From Pseudomonadota bacterium (GTDB lineage Bacteria > Pseudomonadota > Gammaproteobacteria > Xanthomonadales > Xanthomonadaceae): a stretch of 7,020 nucleotides of DNA. Each line of letters begins with the position of its first letter. Position 1 is the stretch's first letter. The position numbers and the translations under genes are program-made. Where the stretch lies: positions 1 through 7,020 of the forward strand of contig JAFAFY010000082.1 in the NCBI GenBank assembly GCA_023423235.1. Direction: 5' to 3'. Below, piece after piece: positions 5,549-7,020 of the stretch. The notes beneath the pieces were generated by a model. The model saw nothing but the letters and a program-made list of their open reading frames with translations, ran no database searches and had not been told where the DNA came from.

Positions 5549-6497
5549 GAGCGCACGCCAGAACACCGGCTCGCCGGAACCGGAGGCCCCGGCCGCGCAG
5601 GATCCCGCCCTGCAAGGGGTCCGCCCCAGCCTGCAGGCGCTGATCGCCCTGCGTGGGCTGGCGCGGCTGCGCGGCGTGGCGCGACGCGGCAGCGCCGGTG
5701 TGCGCCAGCAGGCACCGTCGGCGCAGCGTGGGCACGGCATGGCCTATGCCGAATCGCGCGAGTACGTCGCCGGCGACGACGCCCGTCATATCGACTGGCG
5801 GGTCACCGCGCGCACCGGCCGCGCGCATACCAAGACCTTCCAGGCCGAGCGCGAGCGCCTGAGCCTGATCGTGGCCGACACCGCGCCGGCGCTGTATTTC
5901 GGTACCCGGCAGCGCTTCAAGTCGGTGCAGGCCGCGCGCGCCGGCGCCATTGGCGCCTGGGCGGCGATTGCCGATGGCGACCGCATCGCCGCGCTGCGCG
6001 GCAGCGCATCCGAACCGCCGATTCCACCCGGCAACGGCCCGCGCGGTGCGCTGCGCGTGCTCGACGCCCTGGTGCGCTGGTACACCGCGCCGCCGGCCGA
6101 TGATCTCGGGCTTGCGGTGGCGCTGGATCACGCCCGGCGGCTGCTGCGCCCGGGCTCGCGGATGCTGGTGCTGGCCGATCCCCGCAGCGTTGCCGCCGTA
6201 CCGCCCGAGCGCTGGACCGCACTGTCCGCGCACAGCGAGGTGCTGGTGCTGTTGCTGGTCGACCCGCTGGAGCGCGAACCGCCGCGCAAGCGGTTGGCAT
6301 TCCTGCAGGGGGGCGCGCGGGTCGAACTCGATCTTGCCGCCGCGTCCCAGCGTGCACGCTGGCGAGAGGCGTTCGTCGATCCGCTGGACGCGGCGCTGGC
6401 GATGCTGCGCACCCGCGGCGTGCGCGCCACTGCGCTGTCGACCGACGCCGCCAGCGAGGCCTGGCTGCCGTTGTTCGGCCGTCCCAAGGCGGCATGA
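5547..6497 (+). CDS. DUF58 domain protein, MoxR-associated
   Basis: This is a DUF58 protein, the regular partner encoded next to MoxR ATPases. Its fold resembles a VWA domain, and its biochemical role is not established. The product is 316 residues with no signal peptide or membrane span, so it is probably cytoplasmic. The core landmark is at about 67-90: YAESREYVAGDDARHIDW, then RVTARTGRAHTKTF. The VWA-like part starts at LSLIVADTAPALYFGTR (about 106-121). In that strand the Asp (111) is kept, but the serines usual in a metal-site DxSxS pattern are Ala113 and Ala115. The first 30 residues are Pro/Ala/Gln-rich and variable. The start at 5547 lacks a good ribosome binding site (only GAGCGAAG nearby). 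The gene follows the moxR-like gene by 60 bases and overlaps the next gene by four (ATGA). Confidence 0.92.
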   Translation: MSARQNTGSPEPEAPAAQDPALQGVRPSLQALIALRGLARLRGVARRGSAGVRQQAPSAQRGHGMAYAESREYVAGDDARHIDWRVTARTGRAHTKTFQAERERLSLIVADTAPALYFGTRQRFKSVQAARAGAIGAWAAIADGDRIAALRGSASEPPIPPGNGPRGALRVLDALVRWYTAPPADDLGLAVALDHARRLLRPGSRMLVLADPRSVAAVPPERWTALSAHSEVLVLLLVDPLEREPPRKRLAFLQGGARVELDLAAASQRARWREAFVDPLDAALAMLRTRGVRATALSTDAASEAWLPLFGRPKAA

Positions 6498-6958
6498 CGA
6501 TGCAGGCGCCCGATCTCCTGCTGCGCGACATCCACCAGCCGCCGCCGCCGCCGTGGTGGCCGCCTGCGCCCGGCTGGTGGCTGGTGGCGGGACTCGTGCT
6601 GCTGGTTGCTGGTGTCCTCGCCGGGCTGGCCTGGCGGCGGCGCCAGCGGCTGCGCCGGTATCGCGCGCTGTTCGACGGGCAGCTTGCCGGTATCGACGCG
6701 CCGGCGGCGCGGCTTGCGGCGATCTCGGCGCTGCTGCGGCGTGCCTCAAGACAGGTCGATCCCCAGGCCGACCGGCTGCAGGGCGACGACTGGCTGCGGT
6801 TCCTCGATCGTGGCATGCGTCCGCCGGTGTTCGAACACGGCGTCGGCGCGGCACTGCGCGACGGCCCGTACCGGCGCGACCTGGATGGCATCAATATCGA
6901 TGCCGTCGAAGCGGCTGCACGCACGCGCTTCGCCATCCTGCTGGCGCGGCGGCGATGA
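6494..6958 (+). CDS. DUF4381 single-span membrane protein
   Basis: This 154-residue protein has the DUF4381 layout: a short N-terminus reading LLLRDIHQPPPPPWWPPAP, with the family's Pro/Trp run just before the membrane, one hydrophobic span at about 29-47, and then an Arg-rich stop-transfer segment (WRRRQRLRRYR). The rest is helical and ends in an Ala/Arg-rich tail; by the positive-inside rule this part lies in the cytoplasm. The conserved middle contains ALLRRASRQVDP and GDDWLRFLDRG. The function is unknown. In MoxR/VWA clusters it probably belongs to the same membrane-linked complex as the DUF58 and VWA proteins. It overlaps its neighbours by four bases on both sides (ATGA), so coupling is strong. 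A weak AAGG at 6486-6489 precedes the start; the ATG at 6500 is an alternative. Confidence 0.9.
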   Translation: MTMQAPDLLLRDIHQPPPPPWWPPAPGWWLVAGLVLLVAGVLAGLAWRRRQRLRRYRALFDGQLAGIDAPAARLAAISALLRRASRQVDPQADRLQGDDWLRFLDRGMRPPVFEHGVGAALRDGPYRRDLDGINIDAVEAAARTRFAILLARRR

Positions 6959-7020
6959 GTGCCTGGCCTGCGTGGTTGGCCGATGGCGCGGGCGGCTTCG
7001 CCTGGCCAGCGCTGCTGCTC
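6955..7020 (+). CDS. Probable VWA-domain membrane protein, BatA-like (5' end only)
   Basis: Only the first 22 codons are in the window, beginning at an ATGA overlap with the DUF4381 gene and still open at the edge. The visible text ends GGFAWPALLL, which fits the first hydrophobic segment (F-x-W-P-x-x-L-L-L) typical of BatA/YehP-like VWA proteins in MoxR clusters. In these proteins two N-terminal spans come before a VWA domain with a metal site. No domain is visible here, so the identity rests on this short match and on gene order. Confidence 0.65.
   Translation, partial: MSAWPAWLADGAGGFAWPALLL

Noticed and set aside
4557..6854. A 765-codon minus-strand open frame opposite the moxR-like, DUF58 and DUF4381 genes.
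   Set aside because: Same reasons: low-complexity Arg/Gln/Ala-rich product, full overlap with clear families, and no ribosome binding site or domain.
1..7020. Mobile element, CRISPR array, toxin-antitoxin pair or defence island.
   Set aside because: No transposase, integrase, terminal repeats or regularly spaced repeats are present, and gene content and composition are those of a conserved chromosomal region.

Overview
The window is GC-rich and densely packed on the + strand. Its gene order and protein sequences suggest a gammaproteobacterium of the Xanthomonadaceae/Lysobacteraceae type (Lysobacter, Luteimonas or Xanthomonas-like). That placement is inferred from recalled family sequences and high GC content, not from a search. 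All supported genes run left to right. There are no RNA genes, insertion sequences, CRISPR arrays or phage genes.

Region 1 (1-4264) is the type IV pilus alignment and secretin operon: the 3' part of pilM, then complete pilN, pilO, pilP and pilQ. Every junction overlaps by 1-4 bases, and each downstream start has a Shine-Dalgarno-like sequence. Together the products form the bridge between the cytoplasmic pilus motor and the outer-membrane pore. PilM is a cytoplasmic actin-like ring that binds the PilN N-terminus. PilN and PilO are inner-membrane coiled-coil partners, PilP is a periplasmic lipoprotein, and PilQ is the outer-membrane secretin. A strong UUCG-loop hairpin at 4287-4313 closes this unit.

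Region 2 (4265-4466) is a short gap without a convincing gene. It holds the terminator, a second smaller hairpin, and a weak promoter-like pair in the least GC-rich spot before the next gene.

Region 3 (4467-7020) starts a second operon: a MoxR-family AAA+ ATPase, a DUF58 protein, a DUF4381 single-span membrane protein, and the first 22 codons of what is probably the membrane-anchored von Willebrand factor A (VWA) protein of a BatA-like set. This is the usual MoxR/DUF58/DUF4381/VWA order. Such clusters are thought to act in chaperone-like or metal-cofactor maturation and envelope-stress roles, but the exact substrate is unknown.

The window looks like ordinary core genome, and I found no evidence for a new system. 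The observations most worth a second look are the altered metal-site serines in the DUF58 protein, the paired double-ATG start region of pilQ, the inverted repeats in the only gap of the second operon, and the placing of a MoxR operon directly after pilQ.
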